Assembly (NCBI RefSeq): GCF_017377655.1
Contig: NZ_JAFREL010000007.1
Span: forward strand, 124,001-188,000
Source: Candidatus Enterococcus ferrettii
GTDB lineage: Bacteria; Bacillota; Bacilli; Lactobacillales; Enterococcaceae
Length of the DNA stretch: 64,000 nucleotides
Reading direction: 5' to 3'
The translations under genes were made by a program, and so were the position numbers. The notes beneath the pieces are model-generated. The model did not search any database, was not told the origin of the DNA, and saw only the letters and a list, made by a program, of their open reading frames with translations. Positions 8,205-17,172 of the stretch are shown here, in pieces (the stretch's first letter is position 1; each line of letters starts with the position of its first letter).

Positions 8205-9401
8205 ATGTCAAAAACAATTGCAATTAATGCTGGTAGCTCAAGTCTAAAATGGCAGTTATACCAAATGCCTGATGAAACCGTCGTAGCTAAAGGAATTGTA
8301 GAAAGAATTGGAATTAAAGATTCAATTTTTACGATTAAATATGGTGATGGAGAAAAATTTGAAAAAGTATTAGACATTAAGGACCATGAAGTAGCTGTTC
8401 AAATGCTTTTAGACCAATTGATCGACCTAAAAATTATTTCATCCTTTGATGAGCTTACAGGTGTAGGACACCGTGTTGTAGCCGGCGGCGAATACTTCAA
8501 AGATTCAACGATTATCACTGATGATGTGTTGGAAAAAATTGAAGAGTTAAGCGAGTTCGCTCCATTGCACAATCCAGCTAACGCTATGGGAATTAAGGCA
8601 TTCCGCCGTATCTTGCCTAACGTGTTAAGCGTGGCTGTTTTTGATACATCTTTCCATGCAACTATGCCGAAAGTGAACTATCTTTACAGCATTCCTAAAG
8701 AATACTATGAAAAACATGGGGCTCGTAAATATGGCTTCCACGGAACCAGCCATCGTTATGTGTCTGAACGTGCTGCTGAGTTATTAGCTAAACCGATCGA
8801 AGAAACAAAGATTATTACTGCCCATATTGGTAACGGCGGGTCTGTTACAGCAGTTGAAGGTGGAAAATCGGTTGATACTTCGATGGGCTTCACGCCTTTA
8901 GCAGGTGTCACTATGGGAACTCGTTCTGGAGATATTGATCCATCATTATTGCCATATTTAATGGAAAAAGAAGGGATTTCTTCTATTAATGAAATGATTG
9001 ATATTTTAAATCAAAAATCTGGTGTTTTAGGATTGACTGGCCTTTCAAGTGATATGCGTGATATTGAAAATGGCGCAGCTGACGGTAATGAAGACGCAAT
9101 TCTAGCTTTAGAAATCTATGCTGACCGCATCCGTAAATACATTGCTCAATATATTGCAGTTATGAACGGTGTTGATGCGATTGTCTTCACTGCTGGTGTG
9201 GGTGAAAATGGCGATATCGTTAGAAAAATGGTCTTGGAGCAAATGACTTGGTTCGGAATTGATTTGGATGCAGCTGTAAACCAAAAAATTCACGGCAAAG
9301 AGGCTGAAATTTCAACACCTGATTCAAAAGTAAAAGTCTATGTTATCCCAACAGACGAAGAATTAATGATTGCTCGAGATGTTGAGCGTTTAAGTAAATA
9401 A
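8205..9401 (+). CDS. ackA: Acetate kinase
   Basis: Makes ATP and acetate from acetyl phosphate and ADP in the cytoplasm, the last step of the Pta-AckA pathway. The protein has 398 residues, the family length. Signatures include the start [17 protein letters not shown], the phosphate-binding HIGNGGS near residue 208, the [10 protein letters not shown] segment near 241 and FTAGVGEN near 327. An AAAGGAG site lies 9 bases before the ATG. It is followed by a long terminator shared with the convergent transporter gene. Confidence 0.98.
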   Translation: MSKTIAINAGSSSLKWQLYQMPDETVVAKGIVERIGIKDSIFTIKYGDGEKFEKVLDIKDHEVAVQMLLDQLIDLKIISSFDELTGVGHRVVAGGEYFKDSTIITDDVLEKIEELSEFAPLHNPANAMGIKAFRRILPNVLSVAVFDTSFHATMPKVNYLYSIPKEYYEKHGARKYGFHGTSHRYVSERAAELLAKPIEETKIITAHIGNGGSVTAVEGGKSVDTSMGFTPLAGVTMGTRSGDIDPSLLPYLMEKEGISSINEMIDILNQKSGVLGLTGLSSDMRDIENGAADGNEDAILALEIYADRIRKYIAQYIAVMNGVDAIVFTAGVGENGDIVRKMVLEQMTWFGIDLDAAVNQKIHGKEAEISTPDSKVKVYVIPTDEELMIARDVERLSK

Positions 9402-9411
9402 AAACAATGAA

Positions 9412-9460
9412 GAAGGTGACCTGGAAATGCCGATTAGCATTTCTAGGTCACCTTCTTTTT
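9412..9460. terminator. Terminator between ackA and the SulP gene
   Basis: Nineteen-base stem (9412-9430 with 9437-9455, one mismatch region) and a T tract on the plus strand. It lies between convergent genes and may act for both. Confidence 0.85.
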
Positions 9461-9466
9461 TAAGCA

Positions 9467-11068
9467 TTAATATAATTCTCGCAAAGCATCAGCTACAGAA
9501 AAGTGATACTGAATATCGGTATCGATGTGCATGGTTTGAATCATTTCTTTTACCCCTGATTGCATTGAACTAAAGTAAAGTTCCTGACCGACTTCTTTAC
9601 GTTGAGCATAACAATCTGAAAGCACAGTTAATGCAGTTGTATCAATACTTGAAACGCCCCGCATTGATAGAATGATTCCCTCTTTATCCTTTAAATCATC
9701 CAGAGCCTTTTTCAGTTTTGCTGAAGACATAAAAAATAACGGACCGCTAAGATACACAACCACCCAGTCTTTTGTATGCTCAACAGGGACCATCGCCATA
9801 CGCTCCCAATCAATTTCTTCTACGCTAATAGAGATTTGCGCCGATTTCGCCAAAAAGATTAAGCAGCTTGCTGCTACTCCTAAAATGATGGCTAAGCTTA
9901 AATCAAAGACAACAGTGGCAATCATAGTAACAAAAAATTTTACTAAAGCAGGGTAAAACCTTTTTTGGCAAAATTCCTGTATGATTGTCCATTCATTCAT
10001 TCGCCAAGCAGTTACAATCAGGACACCTGCTAATGCAGACATAGGAATGTTTGACATTACAGGAGCAAAAACCATCATAGACAATAGTAAAAATAGTGCG
10101 TGGAAAATACCGGTTAAACGTGTCTGTGCGCCTGATTTAATGGCTACACTTGTTCGTGCAATTGCCGCAGTAGCAGGAACGCCACCAAAGAAAGGTAGAA
10201 TCATGTTCCCGATCCCCTGTGCCACCAATTCTTGATTACTATCAAGCTCTTTTCCAGTCATACGTCCGGCGGAAGCTCCGCAAAGCAGGCTTTCAATCAT
10301 CCCTAACATAGCAATACTGATTGCTGGAACGAATACATCCTTCAGACCACTAAGGTGAAGATCGGAAAAGAACAGACGATGGTCACTAACAATCGTAGTG
10401 GGGATTTTTCCTACCGTAGCCACAGGAAGTTTGAATAATACAGTAAGAACAGTTGCTACTATAATCATTACTAAAGATGCAGGAATTTTTTGATTCCATT
10501 TTTTGGGAAAATAAATCATACCAATAATGACAGAAAGTCCTAAAAGAGTAGTAATTATATTGGGCGAGAATCCAAACTGTTGATAGCTTTGCAGCTTTTC
10601 AATTAAATTATGACCTTCAGAATGTACGCCAAAGAAATTATCTAGCTGCCCTAGGGCTATGATAATAGCAATGCCTGAAGTAAAGCCCGTTATGACGGGT
10701 GCTGGAATGAGGGAAGTGATACTGCCAATTTTCAAAATGCCGGCAAACAACAAGAAAACACCTGCTAAGAAGGTAGCAAGCAGAACCCCTTCAAGGCCTT
10801 TAGTTGCTACAATGGACATAAGAATTGCCCCCATTGCGCCAGTCGGACCAGAAATTTGATAGAAACTACCTGACAAACTACCGATTACACCACCAGCAAT
10901 AATTGCAGTAATCATTCCCGCAGCAGCATCTGAACCATTGGAAACACCGAAGGCAAGAGCCAACGGTAAAGCCACGGCAGCGACGGTTATTCCAGCCAGC
11001 AAATCCATTTTCAGCGTTCGCAGAGTATACCCTTTAAACTCGGCCCTAATCATTTTTAAGTAATTCAA
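9467..11068 (-). CDS. SulP/SLC26-family anion transporter with STAS domain
   Basis: Membrane transporter of 533 residues. About a dozen hydrophobic segments cover residues 20-420, including the SulP-type start LLAGITVAAVALPLALAFG and the SGPTGAM motif near residue 73. A C-terminal STAS domain (from about residue 430) holds the SSIDTTALTVL segment. The substrate may be sulfate, bicarbonate or another anion and cannot be told from sequence. The TTG at 11068 is chosen; an internal ATG five codons later has no ribosome site. No partner carbonic anhydrase is adjacent. Confidence 0.9.
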   Translation of the reverse strand: MNYLKMIRAEFKGYTLRTLKMDLLAGITVAAVALPLALAFGVSNGSDAAAGMITAIIAGGVIGSLSGSFYQISGPTGAMGAILMSIVATKGLEGVLLATFLAGVFLLFAGILKIGSITSLIPAPVITGFTSGIAIIIALGQLDNFFGVHSEGHNLIEKLQSYQQFGFSPNIITTLLGLSVIIGMIYFPKKWNQKIPASLVMIIVATVLTVLFKLPVATVGKIPTTIVSDHRLFFSDLHLSGLKDVFVPAISIAMLGMIESLLCGASAGRMTGKELDSNQELVAQGIGNMILPFFGGVPATAAIARTSVAIKSGAQTRLTGIFHALFLLLSMMVFAPVMSNIPMSALAGVLIVTAWRMNEWTIIQEFCQKRFYPALVKFFVTMIATVVFDLSLAIILGVAASCLIFLAKSAQISISVEEIDWERMAMVPVEHTKDWVVVYLSGPLFFMSSAKLKKALDDLKDKEGIILSMRGVSSIDTTALTVLSDCYAQRKEVGQELYFSSMQSGVKEMIQTMHIDTDIQYHFSVADALRELY

Positions 11069-11148
11069 TCTAACCTAACAACTCCATTCTTAAAGTCAAC
11101 AAATAGATAATACCACAAGAATTAAGCCAAAAACTTCAGCAATTGAAT

Positions 11149-11162
11149 TAAAAACGTTTTCT
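11149..11162. promoter_or_regulatory. Possible cre (CcpA) site upstream of the SulP gene
   Basis: TAAAAACGTTTTCT read on the minus strand matches 12 of 14 positions of the CcpA consensus TGWAANCGNTNWCA. It lies about 35 bases upstream of a TGG-TATTAT extended -10 (11107-11112, minus strand). Short AT-rich palindromes of this type arise by chance. Confidence 0.25.
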
Positions 11163-11174
11163 TAGGTCAGAGAG

Positions 11175-11218
11175 GAAAAAACTGCTCACGGTAAACAAGG
11201 ACACCTGTGAGCAGTTTT
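11175..11218 (-). terminator. Terminator of the ABC exporter operon
   Basis: Twelve-base stem (11178-11189 with 11207-11218), a 17-base loop, and six T on the minus strand, just after the permease stop. Confidence 0.85.
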
Positions 11219-11226
11219 AAGATTAA

Positions 11227-13494
11227 TTATTCGGCAGGTTTCAAAGCTGTTGCAAAATCAATTTGATTAATTTTACGATTTAAAAAGGCTTGTACTAGTA
11301 GCATGCAACCAAATAATATGAAGCTAGCCAGCATGAGGCTTTTGCTTGATAGTTGAGGCAGGTATTGCTGATTTTCAGTTGAGACCATTGATACATATGC
11401 CTTGAGAAACAGCCACCCCAAAGGCAAACTGAATACCCAGCCAATACTTGTTAATAAAGTTGTTTCCAATAAGGAGAGGCGTAATACCTCTGACTTAGTG
11501 AAGCCCAATACTTTCAACGTAGCGAATTCAATAAAACGTTCAGAAAAAATCAGCAAATGGCAATTCATCATAATGGTAATTCCTAATGCTAAGGCTGCTA
11601 AGATTAATAAAGAAATAATGAAACGAATGCCTTCGATTAACTGAAGAGAGTCGGTATATTGCTGTTTTTTAGAAACAGAATTAGAGAAAAGGGCAGACTC
11701 TTTTATTTGATCTTGCTTTTCTAGTAAAAGAGATTGCGGTAAAAAGGATTGATCCAGTCCTTCCCATACCTTTTGTGAAAAAAACAATCCTTGAGGAGCT
11801 GAGAGGTAGGCTAAATCTTTTACCTGAAGCGGAATAATTGTTTGGCCAATCCTCACATAGATGGAATCATTTTTTTTGATTTGATAGTTGTTTGCTAGAG
11901 CAGAAGAAAGAATTACTTCGTTGTCCTTTAAATTTTGCAGGGAAAGTGTTTCTGAATGCGTGCTTAAATTCAGAAAATTTCCAGGTGAAGCAATGGTAGC
12001 AGTAATAAGCTGCTCTTCTGAACCATTTAGTAAAGTAACTGTTTGTTGTTCCAACCATTGACCTTCATGTGAGAACAGCTTTTCAACATCGTCTTGTTGT
12101 TTTTCAGCTAAGGGCTGTATGAAGCTAGCCTTTTCATTGTAATGATAGGTTTCATAAAAAACTTGATGCAAGGAGTGATCGATTGAATCATTAATTCCAA
12201 AGGCAGCTATTAGTAATATCATACAGCCCATCGCTCCAAAAATACCAAGGATACCTCGGCGTAAATTTCTCTGAATATCACGCAGCGTCCATTGCAGAGA
12301 AAAGGGGAGGTACTTCCAAATAAATGAATGCTCTAACCAGACTCGACGAAAACGCTCGTTTGTCTGCTTTTGCAAAATGACTGCAGGCAGTTTATTCATA
12401 ATTGGCGCCACGGGAATTAGAGTGGCGAGGACACTGCACAAGGTAACAAGGGCAACTACCCAGTAACCTAGTGAGCTGGTACTATTTTCCCAGGCAGGTA
12501 CAGAGAATTGATTACCGATTACCGATAATAAAATAGGTGATAGAACTCTTGGTCCCAATAAACAACCAATGAACGAACCGGCAAAGGATATTAGTAAGCC
12601 AAATAAAGAGTAATGAAACAATAAAGACCGTTTGCTTAGCCCTTGAGCGAGCAGACTACCGATTTGTAATTGCTGCTGCTTAATAAAACGCCTCATGGTG
12701 GCTTCCATTGTAATTAAGGTAAGAATTAAGAATAATCCAGAGAACAAAATTGCCAATCGTTTAATTTGCTCCGATCGATCAGTGAACACACCAATACCTG
12801 AACTATCCTTTTGCGAGGTCAGCTGTTGAAAATCAGAACCCCAAATAGAAGACAGCTGTTTTTCTAACCACGCTTGATTCGTTTGATTTTTCGTGTCCAG
12901 CAGTAACTGCTGGCTTGAATAAATTCCCAATTGGGCAAAGGTCTCTTCCGATACATATGCATAGCCGACTTCTTTATGATTTGGCAAAGGTTGATCGGCA
13001 CTTTCGGTAAAGTAGATAAATTCCGGCTGTCGGATGGTTCCACGGATTTTACAAATTGTTTGATTGATCGTGATCTCATCATTTAATTGATACTTATTTT
13101 CTCGGAAAAAATCTTGATCCAACCAAATCCCCGGCTGCTGTTGCAGACTGGCACCTTGGATTACTTGAGGCTGACTAATTTTTGATTGATCAAAAGAAAG
13201 TAAAGTTAATGAAAGGTCATTGTTTTCAAATTGACCCACATGACGGAAAGACATCTCCTCTACAGAAGGTAAAGAGGCAGTTTCCTTTTCCTTCTTCTCG
13301 TCCAGTCGTCGGGTTGTTAATAAATAGTCGGCTAACTGACTGTCTGCTATAAATTTTTTACCAGTTTGCTCCATTTGCTGACTAAGATTATATATACCGG
13401 TAAAAACAAACAGACAAATAAAGCTCATTAAAAAAACGGCGAAGAAACTTAAACCATTTTGACGAAAATCACGAATTGTTTTGCGGATTAACAT
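11227..13494 (-). CDS. FtsX-like ABC transporter permease
   Basis: Large permease of 755 residues with two FtsX/MacB-type modules. There is a membrane segment at residues 15-40, a large extracytoplasmic domain, three segments around 245-375, another segment near 420, a second extracytoplasmic domain and three C-terminal segments (about 620-740). Such proteins export peptides or lipids or act in mechanotransmission. It is paired with the ATPase gene (TAATG overlap of one base) and with a divergent TetR regulator. The substrate is unknown; antimicrobial peptide resistance is one possibility. Confidence 0.88.
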   Translation of the reverse strand: MLIRKTIRDFRQNGLSFFAVFLMSFICLFVFTGIYNLSQQMEQTGKKFIADSQLADYLLTTRRLDEKKEKETASLPSVEEMSFRHVGQFENNDLSLTLLSFDQSKISQPQVIQGASLQQQPGIWLDQDFFRENKYQLNDEITINQTICKIRGTIRQPEFIYFTESADQPLPNHKEVGYAYVSEETFAQLGIYSSQQLLLDTKNQTNQAWLEKQLSSIWGSDFQQLTSQKDSSGIGVFTDRSEQIKRLAILFSGLFLILTLITMEATMRRFIKQQQLQIGSLLAQGLSKRSLLFHYSLFGLLISFAGSFIGCLLGPRVLSPILLSVIGNQFSVPAWENSTSSLGYWVVALVTLCSVLATLIPVAPIMNKLPAVILQKQTNERFRRVWLEHSFIWKYLPFSLQWTLRDIQRNLRRGILGIFGAMGCMILLIAAFGINDSIDHSLHQVFYETYHYNEKASFIQPLAEKQQDDVEKLFSHEGQWLEQQTVTLLNGSEEQLITATIASPGNFLNLSTHSETLSLQNLKDNEVILSSALANNYQIKKNDSIYVRIGQTIIPLQVKDLAYLSAPQGLFFSQKVWEGLDQSFLPQSLLLEKQDQIKESALFSNSVSKKQQYTDSLQLIEGIRFIISLLILAALALGITIMMNCHLLIFSERFIEFATLKVLGFTKSEVLRLSLLETTLLTSIGWVFSLPLGWLFLKAYVSMVSTENQQYLPQLSSKSLMLASFILFGCMLLVQAFLNRKINQIDFATALKPAE

Positions 13495-14195
13495 TACCAG
13501 CTCACCTCATCAATCTTCAATGGATGAAGCTGTCGATCATTTTTAAGTATGGCGCCGTCTTTTAGGTGAATAACCCGATCTGCGATTTGGGCAATAGCTG
13601 CATTGTGAGTAACTACAATAATAGTATGTCCATGCACTTCCGACATTTCTTTTAACAGGTATAACACTTGCTGTCCAGTAGTACTATCTAATGCTCCAGT
13701 GGGTTCATCACATAAAATCAATTGAGGATTTTTACAGACAGCACGAGCAATAGAGACACGTTGCTGTTCACCACCAGAAAGTTCTTGCGGAAAATTGTTA
13801 AGTCGATGGGACATTTGAACCCTTGTTAAGATCTCTGTAGCTTCGAACGGGTCTTTCGCAATTCGTTGAGCAATGGCTACATTTTCCAAAGCAGTTAAGG
13901 TTGGAATCAAATTATAAAATTGAAAAATAAAGCCGATACTGTGACGACGGTAATTAGTTAGTTCTCGATCCTTGAAGGAGTGGATGGTATTCTGATTTAC
14001 AATCAGTTCACCACTTGTTGCTTTGTCCATTCCTCCTAAAAGATTAAGCAAAGTTGTTTTCCCAGAACCACTGGGGCCTAAAATTACAGTAAATTCTCCT
14101 TTTTCGATAGCAAAGGTTACATTTTTCAATGCCGGAATTTCAGTAGTTGCTGTTAAATAATTTTTCTGCAGGTTTGTTGCTTGAATATAAGTCAT
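13494..14195 (-). CDS. MacB/LolD-type ABC transporter ATP-binding protein
   Basis: ATPase of 233 residues. Walker A GPSGSGKTT near residue 40, Q-loop FQFYNL near 91, signature LSGGEQQRV near 139, Walker B LILCDEPTGALD near 159, and a switch histidine in VVTHN. The start follows AAGGAGAAGATC. It is co-transcribed with the permease, and the pair forms a complete exporter of the MacB/LolD class, which commonly sits beside a regulator as here. Confidence 0.94.
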   Translation of the reverse strand: MTYIQATNLQKNYLTATTEIPALKNVTFAIEKGEFTVILGPSGSGKTTLLNLLGGMDKATSGELIVNQNTIHSFKDRELTNYRRHSIGFIFQFYNLIPTLTALENVAIAQRIAKDPFEATEILTRVQMSHRLNNFPQELSGGEQQRVSIARAVCKNPQLILCDEPTGALDSTTGQQVLYLLKEMSEVHGHTIIVVTHNAAIAQIADRVIHLKDGAILKNDRQLHPLKIDEVSW

Positions 14196-14207
14196 GATCT
14201 TCTCCTT

Positions 14208-14299
14208 TTTTTGAACACTATGTTGATTTATTATGTGCTTTAGTTTAGGATGAAATCATTCAAGTAACAATAAACAACGAGCAGCGGAGTGTTCAAAAA
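14208..14299. repeat. Inverted repeat flanking the tetR/ABC intergenic region
   Basis: A 12-base sequence TTTTTGAACACT at 14208-14219 is repeated exactly in inverted orientation at 14288-14299, around the promoter of the exporter. It may be a looping operator pair for the divergent regulator. Confidence 0.4.
14242..14270 (-). promoter_or_regulatory. Sigma-A promoter for the ABC exporter operon
   Basis: On the minus strand, TTGTTA and TAAACT with a 17-base spacer. Transcription would start near 14235, in a region with the candidate TetR half-site TGTTGATTTATT (14221-14232). Confidence 0.5.
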
Positions 14300-14319
14300 G
14301 GCAACAGTAGATTTGACTT

Positions 14320-14336
14320 TGTTGAATAAATAAACA
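14320..14336. promoter_or_regulatory. Candidate TetR operator in the tetR promoter
   Basis: Imperfect 17-base palindrome TGTTGAATAAATAAACA directly after a TTGACT -35-like hexamer (14313-14318), so a bound repressor would cover the spacer. A related sequence, TGTTGATTTATT, lies at the predicted start site of the exporter transcript. Confidence 0.4.
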
Positions 14337-14363
14337 GATAACGGAAAATTGTGGAAGGAAAGT

Positions 14364-14978
14364 ATGATGTCGAATAAAACAGATCGAACGAAGCAGCACA
14401 TTATCACAATATTTTTTGAAATGATGGATGAAATTGGTTTTGATAAAATCACCGTAGCAGGGTTATCTAAGCGTGCCAAAATAAATCGAGGAACCTTTTA
14501 TCATTATTATGTGGACAAATATGCTTTACTGGAAGAAGTAGAAGAGGAAATGTATAGCAGTCTCGAACAAGTGATGAAAGATCACGTTGGTGTGACAGTA
14601 AAAAGCAAAATTGAGCAATATGGAAGAGCTAATATTTTCCAGTTCTTTAAAGAGGCCTGTGAAAACTTGATGATATTCCTCTACGAACGCAAGGAACTAG
14701 CGCAGGTTCTGATTGGCGAAAATGGCCGCCCACAATTCATTGAGCGTTTGGAGCGCTTGTATATTAAAACCGTTCAGCTCAAACTTCAGAACGTATCGCC
14801 TGAGATTACAGAAAGTGAGAAATTGCAGCAGGAATTTATTTATTATGGTGTGATTGCTATCGTTAAACGTTGGCTGCGTACGGGTGCGAGACAATCACCC
14901 GAAGAAATTGCTGAAATTCTCGCAAAAAGTATGACCACGTCACCGATAAGCATTTTTGAAGAAATCGAATCTCGTTAA
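14364..14978 (+). CDS. TetR/AcrR-family transcriptional regulator
   Basis: DNA-binding repressor of 204 residues. The N-terminal helix-turn-helix spans about residues 25-45 with the typical segment IDEIGFDKITVAGLSKRAK in spirit (here MMDEIGFDKITVAG) and RGTFYHYYVDK. The C-terminal ligand domain is helical. ATG at 14364 or 14367 follows AAGGAAAG; a TTG at 14349 was rejected for lack of a ribosome site. Divergent to the ABC exporter, which it probably controls. Confidence 0.88.
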   Translation: MMSNKTDRTKQHIITIFFEMMDEIGFDKITVAGLSKRAKINRGTFYHYYVDKYALLEEVEEEMYSSLEQVMKDHVGVTVKSKIEQYGRANIFQFFKEACENLMIFLYERKELAQVLIGENGRPQFIERLERLYIKTVQLKLQNVSPEITESEKLQQEFIYYGVIAIVKRWLRTGARQSPEEIAEILAKSMTTSPISIFEEIESR

Positions 14979-15076
14979 ACAAAGCTCTGCTGCTAAGAGA
15001 TGTTCTTGCAACAGGGCTCAATTTAGGTTGAGTCAGTTTGGTATAACTGAACGTTAGTAAAGACGGCTATCTACCT

Positions 15077-15616
15077 TCATTTTATGATACAAGAAAAAAA
15101 CGAACGACAGTTTTTATCTAATTTTTTTGACAAAGCGACTATCAACAGTTCGTCTAAAACGGATAGTACAGCAACAACCACAACGATTATTCCCCAAATA
15201 GGCAGCGATATAAAGTTATAAAGGTAGGGAGTCAAAAACAGCAGTAAGCCGGTTAATTTATTGAGCCAAGTATGAAGACTTGTCCACTGACGAAAACGGA
15301 TAAAGCCGATAGTATAGGTAAACAGTCGAAAGACAAGAATGACCAAAGCTGCACGCAGCAGCCAAAGTGGCAGTGAAATTTTTACAAGCAAAGTACCCGC
15401 TGCTAGAAATAAAAAAAGTGTGTCTGCCAAAGTATCTAAGAATGTTCCTAGATCGCTGGAACATTTTAATTTGCGAGCTAGATAGCCATCCACCATATCA
15501 CTGACTCCACAAAGTGTATAGATAATTAGAAAATTTTGATCAAAAGGAGTTGTAAAAGGCAAAAAAAGGGTCAGTAAAATTCGGCAACTAGTCATAAGAT
15601 TAGGAATGTTTTTCAT
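15077..15616 (-). CDS. CDP-alcohol phosphatidyltransferase (PgsA-like)
   Basis: Membrane enzyme of 179 residues that moves a phosphatidyl group from CDP-diacylglycerol to an alcohol. The full family motif D-x2-DG-x2-AR-x8-G-x3-D-x3-D is present, from the DMVDGYLARK segment near residue 40. Multiple membrane segments follow. It may make phosphatidylglycerol phosphate or cardiolipin; the housekeeping pgsA normally lies elsewhere (near cinA/recA), so this may be a second enzyme. No ribosome site precedes the ATG, and a TATACT box lies only six bases upstream, suggesting a leaderless mRNA. Confidence 0.85.
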   Translation of the reverse strand: MKNIPNLMTSCRILLTLFLPFTTPFDQNFLIIYTLCGVSDMVDGYLARKLKCSSDLGTFLDTLADTLFLFLAAGTLLVKISLPLWLLRAALVILVFRLFTYTIGFIRFRQWTSLHTWLNKLTGLLLFLTPYLYNFISLPIWGIIVVVVAVLSVLDELLIVALSKKLDKNCRSFFSCIIK

Positions 15617-15635
15617 AGCTTTAGTATAAAAGAAA

Positions 15636-15665
15636 AACCAGCTATTTTCTATTGAAAATTAGCTG
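15636..15665 (-). terminator. Terminator of the LacI-family gene
   Basis: Minus-strand stem CCAGCTAATTTTC/GAAAATAGCTGG (one bulge) with a T-rich tail. The downstream promoter of the phosphatidyltransferase overlaps the tail. Confidence 0.75.
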
Positions 15666-15673
15666 GCTAAACT

Positions 15674-16588
15674 TTAACGTTTGATTAACTCATAAGGTAA
15701 GCAGATCTTATCTTGCTTTTCTTGATAAAACAGCTGAAATGCTTGGCGACCACAATCAATTAGGTGATGGTCAATACTAGAGAAATTCATGACTTCACTA
15801 ATTAACAAATTCTCTCGACCAACGACTATTGGAGTTGGGTAGTTTCGCAAAATAACAGCAGCAAGCTCATCACTGTTCACTAATAAACCATCTACCTGCT
15901 TGTTTGCGAAAAATTCTGCAGCTTGTGGGCCATCTTCTCCAGAGAAACAATCCCAAAAAATATTTGCTGGATCAAAATCAGGAAATACTTGGTAACTAAG
16001 CCTTTCAATTAAGACGGAATCCTGGCTGATTTTTTTACTGCGGCCTAAAGTAACACCTAACTTTTTAACCCCACGCTCTTTTAAATAGAGCAGGGCTTCA
16101 TAGATAGAAGATTCTAGATCGATATAAACAGAGCCAACGTTTTCCAATGCAATTTTTTGACAAAATATTAGTGGACCATAAGTAAGATAGGCGCGATAAA
16201 AATCGGGCTTATTGGCCATCGTTGTAATAATTAAACCATCAAATTCTTTGGCTGCAAATTGGTCCAAGTAATCTTTTTCAAGTTTTGGGTTATAGTTTGT
16301 CGGCAACAAGGTAATCTTGTAGGAATAAAGAAAAGCTTCTTCCATTATTCCGCTTAATAATTGGGTATAGTAAGGATGGTTCGTAAAGGGTAAAACCACA
16401 CCAATATTTTTAGTTTCACCGTGACTCAAATTTTGGGCAGTTTTATTCGGAATGTAGTTGAGCTCCTTCATGACAGCCAAAACCTTTTTGCGTTTTTCTT
16501 CTTTGATATAAGGATAGTCATTGATCACTCTTGAAACCGTTGAAACGGAATAGCCCGTTATTTTAGCTATATCTCGGATATTTGCCAT
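15674..16588 (-). CDS. LacI-family transcriptional regulator
   Basis: Repressor of 304 residues. The helix-turn-helix and hinge are clear at the N-terminus (NIRDIAKITGYSVSTVSRVI) with the conserved ELNYIPN segment near residue 46, followed by a periplasmic-binding-protein-like effector domain. It starts inside the 3' end of the upstream 104-residue gene (26-base overlap), so the two form an operon. No sugar operon is adjacent; the target genes cannot be read from context. A TGAAAC-TC-GTTTCA site upstream of the operon suggests autoregulation. Confidence 0.92.
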   Translation of the reverse strand: MANIRDIAKITGYSVSTVSRVINDYPYIKEEKRKKVLAVMKELNYIPNKTAQNLSHGETKNIGVVLPFTNHPYYTQLLSGIMEEAFLYSYKITLLPTNYNPKLEKDYLDQFAAKEFDGLIITTMANKPDFYRAYLTYGPLIFCQKIALENVGSVYIDLESSIYEALLYLKERGVKKLGVTLGRSKKISQDSVLIERLSYQVFPDFDPANIFWDCFSGEDGPQAAEFFANKQVDGLLVNSDELAAVILRNYPTPIVVGRENLLISEVMNFSSIDHHLIDCGRQAFQLFYQEKQDKICLPYELIKR

Positions 16589-16877
16589 AATTGATTACCT
16601 CTTTTTTTAGGGATAATTGATTATGCAAATCAGTAATGACAGCTGGACCAAACTCAAAAATAGCAAATTGCTCTTCTTCATAAGCGAAGATGATACGCTT
16701 TCCGCCATAATATTGATCTTCACCTAAATAGGAAATTTTTGATAAATCGATAACACGTTTGAAGGATTTCAATAAACCGACGGAACATGTAAGCACTAAA
16801 CTATTGTCCTTTACCTGAATAAATGCATAATACAACTTTTCTTTACCATCTTTTTGAATTTTAACATAGGTTCTCAT
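16563..16877 (-). CDS. Unrecognised 104-residue protein, operon partner of LacI regulator
   Basis: I do not recognise this protein. It has 104 residues, is soluble, and is rich in alternating hydrophobic and polar residues, giving a predicted beta-strand pattern (for example YYAFIQVKDNSLVL and KRIIFAYEEEQFAIFEFG), compatible with a small PH-like or beta-barrel fold. The ATG follows AGGAGGAATAA. Its end overlaps the LacI gene by 26 bases, which implies translational coupling. Confidence 0.75.
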   Translation of the reverse strand: MRTYVKIQKDGKEKLYYAFIQVKDNSLVLTCSVGLLKSFKRVIDLSKISYLGEDQYYGGKRIIFAYEEEQFAIFEFGPAVITDLHNQLSLKKEVINYGKYPRYS

Positions 16878-16901
16878 GTTTATTCCTCCTTTTTCTTATC
16901 T

Positions 16902-16932
16902 AAGTACAGTGTACTTTATGAAACGAGTTTCA
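16902..16932. promoter_or_regulatory. Operator-like palindromes upstream of the LacI operon
   Basis: Two adjacent inverted repeats: AAGTACAGTGTACTT (16902-16916) and TGAAACGAGTTTCA (16919-16932). The second has 6-base arms and a 2-base centre, near the LacI-family operator type TGAAACGTTTCA. Both lie 25-55 bases upstream of the first start codon, in the promoter region. Confidence 0.5.
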
Positions 16933-17103
16933 ATGCAAGCAGTTTATATCATAAAAAATAAAAAACTTTTTTTGTATCAACGCAGATCAAAAAATTGAGA
17001 GAAACGACCCCCATTAACAAAATTTGATTAAAGGATCTAGTCTATGAAAAAGCGTCATTTGTCCAATTTAAAAGCAAAGAATGAGCTAAACTGGATAAAA
17101 ATC

Positions 17104-17132
17104 TTGCCACAACAATTCTTTATCGTTACACT
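17104..17132 (+). promoter_or_regulatory. Sigma-A promoter for the DUF368 gene
   Basis: TTGCCA, 17 bases, TACACT. Transcription would start near 17139, which helps to reject the upstream in-frame start codons of the following gene. Confidence 0.5.
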
Positions 17133-17172
17133 GAATAAGGTAGAAATGCGAAAATTAAGGAGAAAAAGGTTG

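Noticed and set aside
9672..10859. Plus-strand open frames opposite the SulP gene
   Set aside because: They are antisense shadows of a conserved transporter with clear motifs.
17044..17172. Upstream extension of the DUF368 protein
   Set aside because: The extra sequence is basic and not membrane-like, lies before or at the predicted transcript start, and the ATG at 17173 has a ribosome site.
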